This document shows positions 8,778 to 16,503 of a stretch of 33,799 nt of DNA, piece by piece. Both the position numbers and the translations under genes were made by a program. Positions within the stretch are counted from its first letter, which is position 1, and every line of letters begins with the position of its first letter. The stretch comes from Burkholderiales bacterium (GTDB lineage: Bacteria > Pseudomonadota > Gammaproteobacteria > Burkholderiales > Burkholderiaceae_F), in assembly GCA_020248785.1 (NCBI GenBank), contig JADCGX010000136.1:1-33799 (forward strand), read 5' to 3'. The notes under the pieces were generated by a model that worked only from the letters and a program-made list of their open reading frames with translations, did no database searches and had not been told where the DNA came from.

Positions 8778-11700
8778 GACGCATCTCCGGCGAACTCGGA
8801 TACACGCGCCCAAGCACATCGACCTGCAGCTTTTCGAAGGCAAGTGCGGTTTTCACGCCGACGCCTTCGATGAATCCATCTTTGCCGATCAAAGAGCTAC
8901 GGTCGTGCGCCCAAAGGCTGATGCTTCCTGTACCCCGGTGGCAGCTCGCGTAGTAGCCCAACAATGCGGCCTTTCCCTTCTGCTGTACGCGTACGAGGTC
9001 GTTCGGATAAAGCGAGAACAGAAACGCAAAGCTGTCGTCGATCAGAGTCCACTCCTCCTCGTCCTTGCCCTGCACGATCGCCCGATTCGGCAGCCCCTTG
9101 ACGCGGTGGTGAACGTAGACCGGCACAAGGTGAAACCGCTGGTCCTTGGTGAACACGTCGACGCGCAGCATCGTGTCGTTCTTCGCGACGCCGCCACGTA
9201 TCGGGATGCCGGACAGCTTTTCGATGACCAGCGTCACCGTGCGCACAACTGGCCCGGTTGGGCTTCCGTCACGCGCTGGCTTGCGTAGCGGGTCGCTCGG
9301 CGGGAACGCCTTGTCGCCTTTGCCGCCGTGCGCATCCAATCGTGCGCGAATGGCGGTGTATAGCTTCTCGTTCCGGTGTGGGTCGATCAGGCGATCGATG
9401 TCCTTGAGCGTCAGGCTGGCGAGCGGCACCTTTTGCGTGACGCCGCCCTTGGCCTTCACGCTTACCCGCTGGCCGTAGATGGTGTCCTTATGAGCGGCGC
9501 CGCCGTTGCGACGCTGCGGCGCGCGCGAGACGAACAGGGAGCGCAGCGCGTCAAGGTCCTGTGGCGCGTAAGTTCCGAGCACCTGCATCGCCGTGCGCAA
9601 CCGGGTGGTGTCGTCTTCCTTGAGCCGCCTTTCAAGCTCATATCGAAAGTCCGGCCATGGCGTGGGAAAGTGCCGCTCCAGCCGTTCGAATGCCGCAGGA
9701 TCGATGATTTCGCCGGTTTCCAGATCAACGAACCCGGCGCGCACATGTTCGAGTTCCCTGCTGCGCGCATAGTCGGACAGACGCTTGACCATGCCGTGGG
9801 TGCAGGCGGCGACGACTGCCGCGTCCAGCGCGTGGTGGCGGTCGCTGTCTTCCCGCGCCTTCAGCAACCCCCAGCGTGCGCGCAGAAACGCGGTCAACTG
9901 TCCACTGACGACAACACAGCGCTTGCTCTCGGTGTGGTCGGCCAGCTTCAAATGCTGCTCAACGTAGTTCTTGAAGAAGCGACAGATGTAGCGGGTGTCG
10001 TTCAGGTTGCGTTCGCGGAATTCCCGCGCTTCGTCCTTGCCGAAGTTTTTGCGCAGCAAGCGGCTTCGCTTCGCCTGTCGGTAAGCCTTATTGGTTTCCA
10101 CGAAAGCCATGAATGTCCGCCAGCGCGGGCTATCCTCGGCGCCGCCGAGATATTCAAACGGCGTGCGGTTGCCTTTGTTGCGATTTTCGGCTGCGTGAAC
10201 GAGGACCTTGTTGTTCTTGCTGTCGTCGAAGCTGCGGGAGTAGGGAAGGGCGTGGTCAACTTCCACATAACCTTCTTCCAGCAAGCGAGATAGCTCGATT
10301 TGTTCGATGGAGTACGCGCACTTGCCTTGCTGCTCTCGATACAGCCGCCACTTCTCGAACTCGGCGCCTTTCGGTTCGCGCGCAAAGGTCTCCACGAACA
10401 TGGCGCGGTCTCTGTCGTTGCGTTCGCGGTACTCGTTTTGCTCTTTCTCGATCTGCCGGCGCTCGTCCAGCGGTCTGGACAGATCCCGCGCCATCTCGAT
10501 ATGCACTTCGCGCGGTGAGCCGAACTCGCGTACGAGAGCGTTGAGCACCTTGCGCGCCTGATTGAGCGCCCGCAGGACGACCGGATTGCGCGGAACGTCA
10601 AGGTTCTCGCTGACCACCATGCGCCCGTCCTTGTCGCGCTTGGCGTAAAGCGGAGGCAGGTACTTGCTCTCGGATAAGCTCTCAGTCGCACCCATGCTCG
10701 CCGGTTGGCTGTGGCGGTAGCCCGCGCGTTCGCAGGCCTCGTCGTATCGCAAGCCATGCTCCATGTGCGGAACGATGCGGCCGAGCGCCTTGAGCGAGAG
10801 CGCGTGAAACTTGTCGAAGCGCAGGTTCAGCAGCGCGTCAACGGTCTTGTCCGCACTTGGCAGTCGCAGCTTGCGCAGCTCCGCTTCGACTTCGGTGTCG
10901 TCCTTGAACACGCTCAAGACATAGGCGATCCGATCCAGTTGCTCGGGCCGACCGTCGATCGCGGCAGAGGCGATGCCTTGCCACTCAGCGTCGAGGCCCG
11001 CCTTCTTCATCGTCTGCCTTAGCGCGTGCCACGCGGGCAGCTTGACGAGCGTGGCGTCTTCGGGGTCCTTGGCCTTGCCGTCAACCTTCTGCGCGTCGCT
11101 TGGATACGAAAGCCCAGCAAAGCGGGCGCTCGTCGGCAGGCCGGCGTGCTTCACCAGGGCAGCGTGCAGTTGTCGGTACTTGAAGTCGCCCGCTTGCTGG
11201 TAGGGCAGGGGCAGCGCGGTCCGGCGTTCGTCAGCGGTTAGCGGACGGACGCGTCCATCCACGAACAGGCGCAGGTTGTTCAGGCGCGTCAGCCAGCCGT
11301 GGCGTTCTGCGGTGAAGCTGGCCTTTGGAGCGCGGTACTCGCCCTTTCCGTCAGGGCCGCCTGGGCGGCCTCTGTCACGCCTCTCAAAGGTGCACCGGCC
11401 GAGCATTTCGAGCAGTTTCTCGCCAGTGAGCGCGGGCTTTTGCATCCAAAGGAGGCCCGTCCGCCGGTCGCCGGTGCCGAGGACCTCCAGTTCAAGGGCG
11501 GCCGTTGCATGGGGATTGCCGAGTTCACGCTGGCGCCGAAACAGCAGCGCCAACTCGTCGCTGAGCAGCGCGCGGGACAGTGCCTTGCCGTAGTCGCCGT
11601 GTTTGTTGCGTTGCGCATCCGGAAACTCGGCCAGCACCATCTCGGCGGCCGTGCGGTATCCCCGATCCGCCTTCAGGCGAGCCGTCGTGTCGAGCCCCCG

Positions 11701-12174
11701 CTTGACCTTGCCGCCTTCCCCCTTGCTGTCCGCTTCGGCCTGTTTCTGTTCGGCACGGCTGGTCCAATGAAAGCCGCGGTGCTTGCAGAGGTGATAAAGA
11801 ACCCGCGCCCACTCGTGTGCGTCGAGCCGCCGATCGAGCCCGTCGACGCGCAGCCGCCAGGGCGATGGCCCCCGGACATTTACCGGATTGATCGCGCGCG
11901 AGTCGTTGATCACGCCATGCCGCTTGAGCGCGCGGATGAGCTTCTTCAGCCGCCAGGCACGGCGTCGCAGGCGACGGCGCATCAGGCGGGCATCGCGACG
12001 AACCTTGTTGAGCGACTCCCCTTCCTTGGCGGTCTCGGCCTTGTCGAAGGCCCGCACCCCGAGCGCGACGATTCGATTGGAGGCGAGCACCGCCCAGCCG
12101 ACCGAAGCGATTCCAATGTCGAATCCAAACACGGGCTGCTCGCCAGCCGAACTGTTCTCTCTCTTGTCGATCAC
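8764..12174 (-). CDS. cas9: type II-C Cas9 RNA-guided DNA endonuclease, 1136 residues
   Basis: Interference nuclease that cuts double-stranded DNA using crRNA and tracrRNA. Domains in order: RuvC-I (FGFDIGIASVGWAVL, Asp19); Arg-rich bridge helix (about 56-88); REC lobe; RuvC-II (HIEMARD, Glu560); HNH (VEVDHALPYSRSFDD, His641, then NNKVLV); RuvC-III (RHHALDA, His781 and Asp784); wedge/PAM-interacting C-terminus. It resembles N. meningitidis Cas9 (1082 residues) throughout, with about 16 extra residues before RuvC-II. The C-terminus has VQGKDEEEWTLIDDSF and ASCHRGTGSIS. The open frame reaches 12480 but runs through the tracrRNA. The GTG at 12172-12174 has AGGGAG just upstream and is the supported start. 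All catalytic residues are present, so it should be active. The gene is first of cas9-cas1-cas2. Confidence 0.98.
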   Translation of the reverse strand: MIDKRENSSAGEQPVFGFDIGIASVGWAVLASNRIVALGVRAFDKAETAKEGESLNKVRRDARLMRRRLRRRAWRLKKLIRALKRHGVINDSRAINPVNVRGPSPWRLRVDGLDRRLDAHEWARVLYHLCKHRGFHWTSRAEQKQAEADSKGEGGKVKRGLDTTARLKADRGYRTAAEMVLAEFPDAQRNKHGDYGKALSRALLSDELALLFRRQRELGNPHATAALELEVLGTGDRRTGLLWMQKPALTGEKLLEMLGRCTFERRDRGRPGGPDGKGEYRAPKASFTAERHGWLTRLNNLRLFVDGRVRPLTADERRTALPLPYQQAGDFKYRQLHAALVKHAGLPTSARFAGLSYPSDAQKVDGKAKDPEDATLVKLPAWHALRQTMKKAGLDAEWQGIASAAIDGRPEQLDRIAYVLSVFKDDTEVEAELRKLRLPSADKTVDALLNLRFDKFHALSLKALGRIVPHMEHGLRYDEACERAGYRHSQPASMGATESLSESKYLPPLYAKRDKDGRMVVSENLDVPRNPVVLRALNQARKVLNALVREFGSPREVHIEMARDLSRPLDERRQIEKEQNEYRERNDRDRAMFVETFAREPKGAEFEKWRLYREQQGKCAYSIEQIELSRLLEEGYVEVDHALPYSRSFDDSKNNKVLVHAAENRNKGNRTPFEYLGGAEDSPRWRTFMAFVETNKAYRQAKRSRLLRKNFGKDEAREFRERNLNDTRYICRFFKNYVEQHLKLADHTESKRCVVVSGQLTAFLRARWGLLKAREDSDRHHALDAAVVAACTHGMVKRLSDYARSRELEHVRAGFVDLETGEIIDPAAFERLERHFPTPWPDFRYELERRLKEDDTTRLRTAMQVLGTYAPQDLDALRSLFVSRAPQRRNGGAAHKDTIYGQRVSVKAKGGVTQKVPLASLTLKDIDRLIDPHRNEKLYTAIRARLDAHGGKGDKAFPPSDPLRKPARDGSPTGPVVRTVTLVIEKLSGIPIRGGVAKNDTMLRVDVFTKDQRFHLVPVYVHHRVKGLPNRAIVQGKDEEEWTLIDDSFAFLFSLYPNDLVRVQQKGKAALLGYYASCHRGTGSISLWAHDRSSLIGKDGFIEGVGVKTALAFEKLQVDVLGRVYPSSPEMRRGLA

Positions 12175-12192
12175 GCCATCTCCCTCTATGCT
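12164..12192 (+). promoter_or_regulatory. predicted tracrRNA promoter inside the cas9 start region
   Basis: TTGTCG (12164-12169) and TATGCT (12187-12192) match sigma-70 boxes at four of six bases each, with the ideal 17-base spacing. Transcription would begin near 12199, just where the anti-repeat begins. The boxes overlap the cas9 ribosome-binding site and GTG start on the other strand. Confidence 0.5.
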
Positions 12193-12198
12193 TTGCAA

Positions 12199-12303
12199 TG
12201 TTGTAGCTATCCGGGGTGAGAGCCGTTGCTGCAATAAGGCTCGGTCGCAAGACCGAAGTCCGTACCCAAGCCCGGCGGGGCGACCCGTCGGGCTTTTCCT
12301 TTT
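12199..12303 (+). ncRNA. tracrRNA of the type II-C system
   Basis: Trans-activating RNA that pairs with the repeat part of crRNA and is bound by Cas9. The anti-repeat 12201-12222 is complementary to the 3' two-thirds of the repeat (21 of 22 identical to its reverse complement; the exception is a G-U). After a bulge, 12228-12235 (GCTGCAAT) pairs with the repeat's first eight bases. Then comes AATAAGG, as in the Neisseria tracrRNA, a 6-bp hairpin with a GCAA tetraloop (12241-12256), a single-stranded linker and the terminator hairpin. Size is about 105 bases; the 5' end is inferred from the promoter. It is divergent from cas9, with only about 25 bases between the two starts. No second tracrRNA candidate was seen. 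Confidence 0.9.
12269..12303 (+). terminator. intrinsic terminator and 3' hairpin of the tracrRNA
   Basis: An 11-bp stem (12269-12279 with 12284-12294, one G-U) is closed by the GNRA-type loop GCGA and followed by TTTTCCTTTT. It is both a good terminator and the expected 3' stem of a II-C tracrRNA. Confidence 0.88.
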
Positions 12304-12314
12304 GCGCGCCGCGC

Positions 12315-12338
12315 GCCACGCGTCACTTGGCGCGTGGC
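12315..12338. promoter_or_regulatory. inverted repeat between tracrRNA and ygiB-like gene
   Basis: GCCACGCG (12315-12322) and CGCGTGGC (12331-12338) form a perfect 8-bp inverted repeat around an eight-base centre. The 180 bases between the tracrRNA end and the next gene must hold the promoter of that gene and possibly the cas9 promoter, so this could be an operator or a 5' UTR hairpin. No convincing -35/-10 pair was found. Confidence 0.35.
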
Positions 12339-12485
12339 AAACTTTAACGAGAGTCGAAGTCGCGTTTGTGCGCTCGACCTGTACGGTGGCACGGTTGCCG
12401 ATGTGGAATTTTCCGTTGCGCCGTCGGAATTTTTGAAGTTCAGGACCTCTCGCTCGCGAGTCGTCTCGACCGATCGGCATCGACC

Positions 12486-12863
12486 ATGCCCCGCCGCGCC
12501 TCCAAGCACATCTCGCTCGTTCTGATCGGCAGCGCTTCGCTGCTGGGCGGCTGCGGCCCCGCGCTGCAGGAGCGGGCGTTGCGTGACCACTATGGGAGCG
12601 TCGAGGACTGCGCCGCGGACTGGGGTCGGCCGGAGAACTGTGAGCCGGCCCACGCCGGCAGCAGTGGCGGCGGCTACATCTTTCGTGGCCCGGCCTACCA
12701 CGGCGCGTACCGCAACGACGCGCAAGACGAAGCGCGACGGCAAGCCGGCAAAGCCGGCCTCGCGCCGAGCGACCGCTCGATCAGCCGCGTGGCCGCGCCC
12801 GCGGGCACCGCACGCGGCGGCTTTGGCAGCTCGGCTCGGGGCTACTCGTCATCGGGCAGCTGA
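12486..12863 (+). CDS. YgiB/YjfM-like (DUF1190) lipoprotein
   Basis: A 125-residue predicted lipoprotein: basic start MPRRASKHIS, hydrophobic core, lipobox LLGGC with Cys23. The mature part has spaced cysteines (DCAADWGRPENC), a GGGYIFRGPAY block and a Gly/Ser-rich tail, as in the DUF1190 proteins YgiB and YjfM of E. coli. In E. coli these sit directly before an ATP-grasp glutathionylspermidine-synthase-like gene (ygiC, yjfC), exactly as here. Function is unknown; a cell-envelope role is likely. The ATG at 12486 gives a proper signal peptide. Its stop overlaps the next start by one base (TGATG). Sequence similarity is modest, so the context carries much of the assignment. Confidence 0.8.
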   Translation: MPRRASKHISLVLIGSASLLGGCGPALQERALRDHYGSVEDCAADWGRPENCEPAHAGSSGGGYIFRGPAYHGAYRNDAQDEARRQAGKAGLAPSDRSISRVAAPAGTARGGFGSSARGYSSSGS

Positions 12864-14071
12864 TGCAACGTCAAAGCCTTGCGCCGCGCGCCAACTGGCA
12901 GGCTGCCATGGAGGCGCTGGGCTTTCACTACCACTCGATCGACGGCATCTATTGGGACGAGTCGCGCTGCTATCGCTTCACCGAGGCCGAGATCGATGCC
13001 ATCGAGGACGCCACCGCCGCGTTGCACGACTGCGCGCTCAAGGCCGCGGCGCATGTCGTGGAGCACGGGCGCATGGACGAGTTCGCCATCCCGCGCGCGT
13101 GGCAACCCCTGGTGAGGGAGAGCTGGCAGGCGCACGAGCGCGGCGCGCCGCCCGCGTTCTCTCTCTTCGGTCGCATGGATCTCGTGGTCGACGGGGTGCT
13201 GCCGCCCAGGCTGCTCGAGTACAACGCCGATACGCCGACCGCCTGCCTGGAAGCCAGCGTGGCGCAGTGGGACTGGCTGCAGGCGGTTGGCCCGCTGTTG
13301 GTCGACGACGCCGACCAGTTCAATTCCATTCACGAGAAGCTGATCGGCGCCTGGGAGCGCTTGCTCGCTGCGCATCGCGCGCGTGACGCGCAGCGCCCCG
13401 CGCGGCTGCACTTTGCCGCCGTTGCGGACAGCGCGGAGGACTGGGGCAATGTCGGCTACCTGCTCGACACGGCGGTGCAGGCGGGTTGGAAGACTTTCTC
13501 CTTGCCGATCGAGCGCATTGGCCTCGCACAGACCGAGGCCGGGCTGCGCTTCGTGGACGAGTTCAACGTCCCGATCGAGCTGCTGTTCAAGCTCTACCCG
13601 TGGGAGTGGCTGGTGCGCGAAGATTTTGCCGAGGCGCTGGCGCAGGCGGTGAGCGACGGCACGCTGCGGGTGATCGAGCCGCCGTGGAAGATGCTGCTGG
13701 CCAACAAGGCCATCCTGCCCGTGCTGTGGGAGCTCTTTCCCGGACACCCCAATCTGCTGCCCGCGTACTTCGCGCCGGAGCCGCTCGGGCCCCGTTATGT
13801 GCGCAAACCCAAGCTCGCGCGCGAGGGGGCCAACGTCACGCTGGTCGACGGGGACTTCACCCAATCCAGCGACGGCGCGTATGGTGCCGAGGGTTTCGTG
13901 TACCAGGCGCTGGCACCGCTGCCGCGCTTCGGCGGCGATCACGTGGTGGTGGGCTCCTGGCTCGTCGACGGTGTGCCGGCCGGCATGGGCCTGCGCGAGG
14001 ACGACTCGCCCATCACGCGCAACACGAGCCGCTTCGTGCCGCACTATTTCACGTCAGTCCTAAGCACATAA
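12863..14071 (+). CDS. ygiC: glutathionylspermidine synthase-like ATP-grasp protein (YgiC/YjfC family)
   Basis: ATP-grasp amide ligase family protein of 402 residues. Blocks shared with E. coli YgiC include RMDLVVDG, LEYNADTPTACLE (about 118-130), NLLPAYFAPEPLG, KLAREGANVTLVDG and GSWLVDGVPAGMGLREDDSPIT. The fold is the synthetase half of glutathionylspermidine synthase. These stand-alone proteins lack the amidase half and their true substrate is not established, so glutathionylspermidine formation should not be assumed. It overlaps the lipoprotein gene by one base, so translation is probably coupled. A DUF350 membrane protein follows within 25 bases; the same trio occurs in the yjfLMC cluster of E. 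coli. Confidence 0.93.
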   Translation: MQRQSLAPRANWQAAMEALGFHYHSIDGIYWDESRCYRFTEAEIDAIEDATAALHDCALKAAAHVVEHGRMDEFAIPRAWQPLVRESWQAHERGAPPAFSLFGRMDLVVDGVLPPRLLEYNADTPTACLEASVAQWDWLQAVGPLLVDDADQFNSIHEKLIGAWERLLAAHRARDAQRPARLHFAAVADSAEDWGNVGYLLDTAVQAGWKTFSLPIERIGLAQTEAGLRFVDEFNVPIELLFKLYPWEWLVREDFAEALAQAVSDGTLRVIEPPWKMLLANKAILPVLWELFPGHPNLLPAYFAPEPLGPRYVRKPKLAREGANVTLVDGDFTQSSDGAYGAEGFVYQALAPLPRFGGDHVVVGSWLVDGVPAGMGLREDDSPITRNTSRFVPHYFTSVLST

Positions 14072-14095
14072 GCCAACACGACTCAAGAGCCTTCC

Positions 14096-14512
14096 ATGCG
14101 TGGTGCCCGCGCCCTCGACTATCTCTCCGGCCTGCCTGCGTTCGGCGCCTACTTCGGTCTGGCGCTGCTGCTGTTCCTGGTCTTCATTGCCATTTACGTG
14201 CGCATCACCCCGCATCCGGAGATCCGGCTGATCCGCGAGGGCAATACGGCTGCTGCGGCCAGCCTGGGCGGGGCGCTCATTGGCTTTGCGTTGCCGCTGG
14301 CCTCCGCGGTGGAGAACAGCGTGTCGCTGCTCGACATGCTGCTGTGGGCCGCCGTCGCGCTCGTGGTGCAGCTCCTGGCCTACGCCATCGCGCGCTTGCT
14401 GGTGCGCGACATCGCCCGCCAGATCGAAGTCGGCCGCGTGTCCGCCGGCGTGTTTCTCGGCGCGCTTGCCATTGCCATTGGTCTGCTCAACGCCGCTTCG
14501 ATGACCTACTGA
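14096..14512 (+). CDS. DUF350 (YjfL-like) inner-membrane protein
   Basis: A 138-residue integral membrane protein with four hydrophobic segments (about 15-38, 55-78, 80-103 and 116-136). It carries the DUF350 pattern of paired segments: ITPHPEIRLIREGNTAAAASLGGALIGFALPLAS, quoted here as the stretch around residues 39-72, then DIARQIEVGRVSAGVFLGA. Function is unknown, but the family recurs next to DUF1190 lipoproteins and YgiC-like ligases, so the three probably act together in the envelope. It starts 25 bases after ygiC and ends three bases before the next ATG. Confidence 0.88.
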   Translation: MRGARALDYLSGLPAFGAYFGLALLLFLVFIAIYVRITPHPEIRLIREGNTAAAASLGGALIGFALPLASAVENSVSLLDMLLWAAVALVVQLLAYAIARLLVRDIARQIEVGRVSAGVFLGALAIAIGLLNAASMTY

Positions 14513-14514
14513 CC

Positions 14515-14799
14515 ATGCCGGCCTATCTGATTGGCACCATCCGCGTCACCGATCCCGCAACGTGGCAGCGCTACGTTGAGCAGGTCGGTGCGACCTTTCC
14601 GCCGCACGGCGGCACGGTGCTTTTTCGCGGCAGCAAGGCGCTGGAGCTGAACCGCAGTGCGCACGGCGAGCGCGTGGTGGTCGCGCAGTTCGACTCGCTG
14701 GCCGCGCTGCGCGCGTGGCACGGCTGCGCCGAGTACCAGGCACTGATCGCGTTACGCGATGGCGGTGCCGAGGTCACCCTGACCGCCTACGAGGCATAG
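14515..14799 (+). CDS. DUF1330 domain protein
   Basis: A 94-residue soluble protein with the dimeric alpha/beta-barrel look of DUF1330: MPAYLIGTIRVTDPATWQRY at the start, then GGTVLFRGSKALEL and ERVVVAQFDSLAALRAWHGC, and a final strand. The family has no firmly known reaction. It begins two bases after the DUF350 stop, so it is likely the last gene of this operon. The next gene is convergent, five bases away. Confidence 0.88.
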   Translation: MPAYLIGTIRVTDPATWQRYVEQVGATFPPHGGTVLFRGSKALELNRSAHGERVVVAQFDSLAALRAWHGCAEYQALIALRDGGAEVTLTAYEA

Positions 14800-14804
14800 C
14801 GGCG

Positions 14805-16004
14805 CTATTGCAGCCACCGGAACGCCGCCGCCAGGAACAGCGCGTTCGCGGTGTCGGTGAAGAGTGAGGCGGCCAGGGTCACGCCCAGCAGCGCGCGCGG
14901 CGTGTCGCCAAAGCGCTCGTTCAGGCGACGCATGACCGCCAGGCCGACCGGCATCGCACCGAGGGCAAAGCCCATGTACCCACCGGCTGCCGCCGCTGCA
15001 TCACGATCGCGTCCGTCGAGCAGGTACAGCAGCCCGACGGCCAGCGCGATGACCACCAGAATCTGCACGACGGTGGCGGTCAGCACCATGGGCAGGTGAT
15101 CGACCAGCGCACCCCAGTCGAGCGATAGCAGCGCGATCGCCAGGAAAATTCGCAGCGCGACGGTGCCGATCAGGTCCGTCACCTCGGTGTCCAGCGGGCG
15201 GCGCAGCAGGTCGGCGACATTGGTCAGTACCACGCCCATCAGCATGGCAGTCAGGAAGGCCGGCAGGTCGATGCCAGCGACGCGCCTGATCTGGACATTG
15301 ACCAGCGCGCCCAGGCCCAGGCACAGCAGGATCCAGATCAGACACGGCAGCCAGCGGTCGGACGACAGTGGCGCATCGCGCGGCGGCAGCGTCGGACTGG
15401 TGGGCAGCATGGTTGACGTTGGTGGCGTACCCGCACTGGCCTGTGAGCGTGCCATGAGCAGCGCGGCGACGGGTCCGGCCACCAGGCCACCGAAGACGAG
15501 CCCGAGCGTGGCGCTGCCGATGCCGATCTCGAAGGCGCCGCTGACGCCGGCCGCCTGCGGCGCGGCGGACCATGCGGCAGCCGTGCCATGGCCGCCAAGG
15601 AATGCGATGCTGCCCATGAACAGGCCAAGGCTCGCCGGCTCGCCGAAGGTCCGGGCCACGACGACCCCGGCGGCGTTCTGGAGCGCAATCGTTGCTGCGA
15701 CAGCGACGCAGACGACGAGCGCCGTGCGGCCGGCAGTGGCGAGCCGACCGAGATGCGCCGCTAAGCCGAGCGAGGCGAAAAACGCCAGCAGCAGCACGTC
15801 GCGCGGCGCGGCGGCAAGCGTCACGTCGAGCACGCCTTGCGCGCGCAGCACGGCCAGCAGCAGCGAGAGCACGAGCCCGGCGCTGACGGCAGGCGGAATG
15901 TTGCTGCGCTCGAGCCAAGGCAGGCGCCGGTTGAACCACTTGCCCAGCTCGATGGTGGCCAGGGCGAGCAGCAGCGTCCAGATGGCGGACAGATCCAGTT
16001 GCAC
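14805..16004 (-). CDS. gltS: GltS-type sodium/glutamate symporter
   Basis: Inner-membrane Na+-coupled glutamate transporter family (ESS). The 399-residue length fits. The two pseudo-symmetric halves each carry a pore-loop motif: GSIAFLGGHGTAAAW at 131-145 and GGYMGFALGAMPVGLA near the C-terminus. About ten hydrophobic segments surround a less hydrophobic central linker (about 190-225, rich in Ser/Thr/Pro). The start is a GTG at 16002-16004, supported by GAGGAA upstream. The substrate is inferred from the family. It stands alone on its strand and converges on the DUF1330 gene. Confidence 0.9.
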   Translation of the reverse strand: MQLDLSAIWTLLLALATIELGKWFNRRLPWLERSNIPPAVSAGLVLSLLLAVLRAQGVLDVTLAAAPRDVLLLAFFASLGLAAHLGRLATAGRTALVVCVAVAATIALQNAAGVVVARTFGEPASLGLFMGSIAFLGGHGTAAAWSAAPQAAGVSGAFEIGIGSATLGLVFGGLVAGPVAALLMARSQASAGTPPTSTMLPTSPTLPPRDAPLSSDRWLPCLIWILLCLGLGALVNVQIRRVAGIDLPAFLTAMLMGVVLTNVADLLRRPLDTEVTDLIGTVALRIFLAIALLSLDWGALVDHLPMVLTATVVQILVVIALAVGLLYLLDGRDRDAAAAAGGYMGFALGAMPVGLAVMRRLNERFGDTPRALLGVTLAASLFTDTANALFLAAAFRWLQ

Positions 16005-16312
16005 GGCCGTTCCTCATTTTGTTGTGCCGCGCTACTGGCAACTGCGCGGGCCGGTGCAAGCCTACTCAAGTTCGACGACGGCGCCGCCCGGATCGATGCG
16101 GACGGCACTGCGGCCGTTGCGCAAAGCGCACGCAGCTGCACCGGCGGGCTGCAACGCGCAACAATGGCCCGCTCGAGCGCTTATCTCCCGACGGCGATCG
16201 CGCCAGGCCACCCAGCGCTGCACATCATTGATGCGGTGGCCTCGATCTTGAAGATCGCGGAAGCCGCCACTCCGGCGGCAACGGCAGACGCGCTCGTCCA
16301 GGTGGGCTGGCG

Positions 16313-16381
16313 TGTCAGTCCTGCGCAAGCAGGACTCCAATGATGCGGTACCGAAGCGGATTCCAGCTTGCGCGCAGAGGA
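16313..16381. repeat. REP-like palindromic repeat pair
   Basis: AGTCCTGCGCAAGCAGGACT (16316-16335) is a palindrome with a short centre. A degenerate inverted relative, GGATTCCAGCTTGCGCGCAG, begins near 16358. The layout (two inverted short palindromes between genes) is that of REP/BIME elements. Confidence 0.5.
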
Positions 16382-16449
16382 CAACATCAAGGGCGTGTGC
16401 AAACTTTCATGTTCACAAATGCCGGCTCAGTAAGCGCTGCGCGCCGGCG

Positions 16450-16480
16450 CCGACGGTGCGGCCCGCCAGCGCACCGTCGG
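16450..16480. terminator. 11-bp hairpin downstream of the sodC pseudogene
   Basis: CCGACGGTGCG (16450-16460) pairs perfectly with CGCACCGTCGG (16470-16480) around a nine-base loop. It lies 23 bases after the sodC stop on the minus strand. There is no T run, so it may be a Rho-assisted stop or an mRNA-protecting structure. Confidence 0.45.
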
Positions 16481-16503
16481 TTGATCGCTTCGACGCCGCT
16501 TGA

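Larger units (their letters stand above)
16005..16503. other. intergenic stretch without a convincing gene
   Basis: About 500 bases between gltS and the sodC pseudogene. A 59-codon open frame (stop near 16342) ends in the translated palindrome and is not convincing. It holds an inverted pair of REP-like palindromes and a strong hairpin, listed separately. Confidence 0.6.

Noticed and set aside
12175..12480. N-terminal extension of Cas9 to an upstream ATG (102 extra residues)
   Set aside because: The extension is the reverse strand of the tracrRNA and its promoter region, shows no Cas9 similarity, and the GTG at 12174 has a good ribosome-binding site and gives the normal RuvC-I start.
13486..14799. 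437-codon frame running through ygiC, the DUF350 gene and into the DUF1330 gene
   Set aside because: Only its last part (from 14515) is a real gene; the rest is an out-of-frame shadow.
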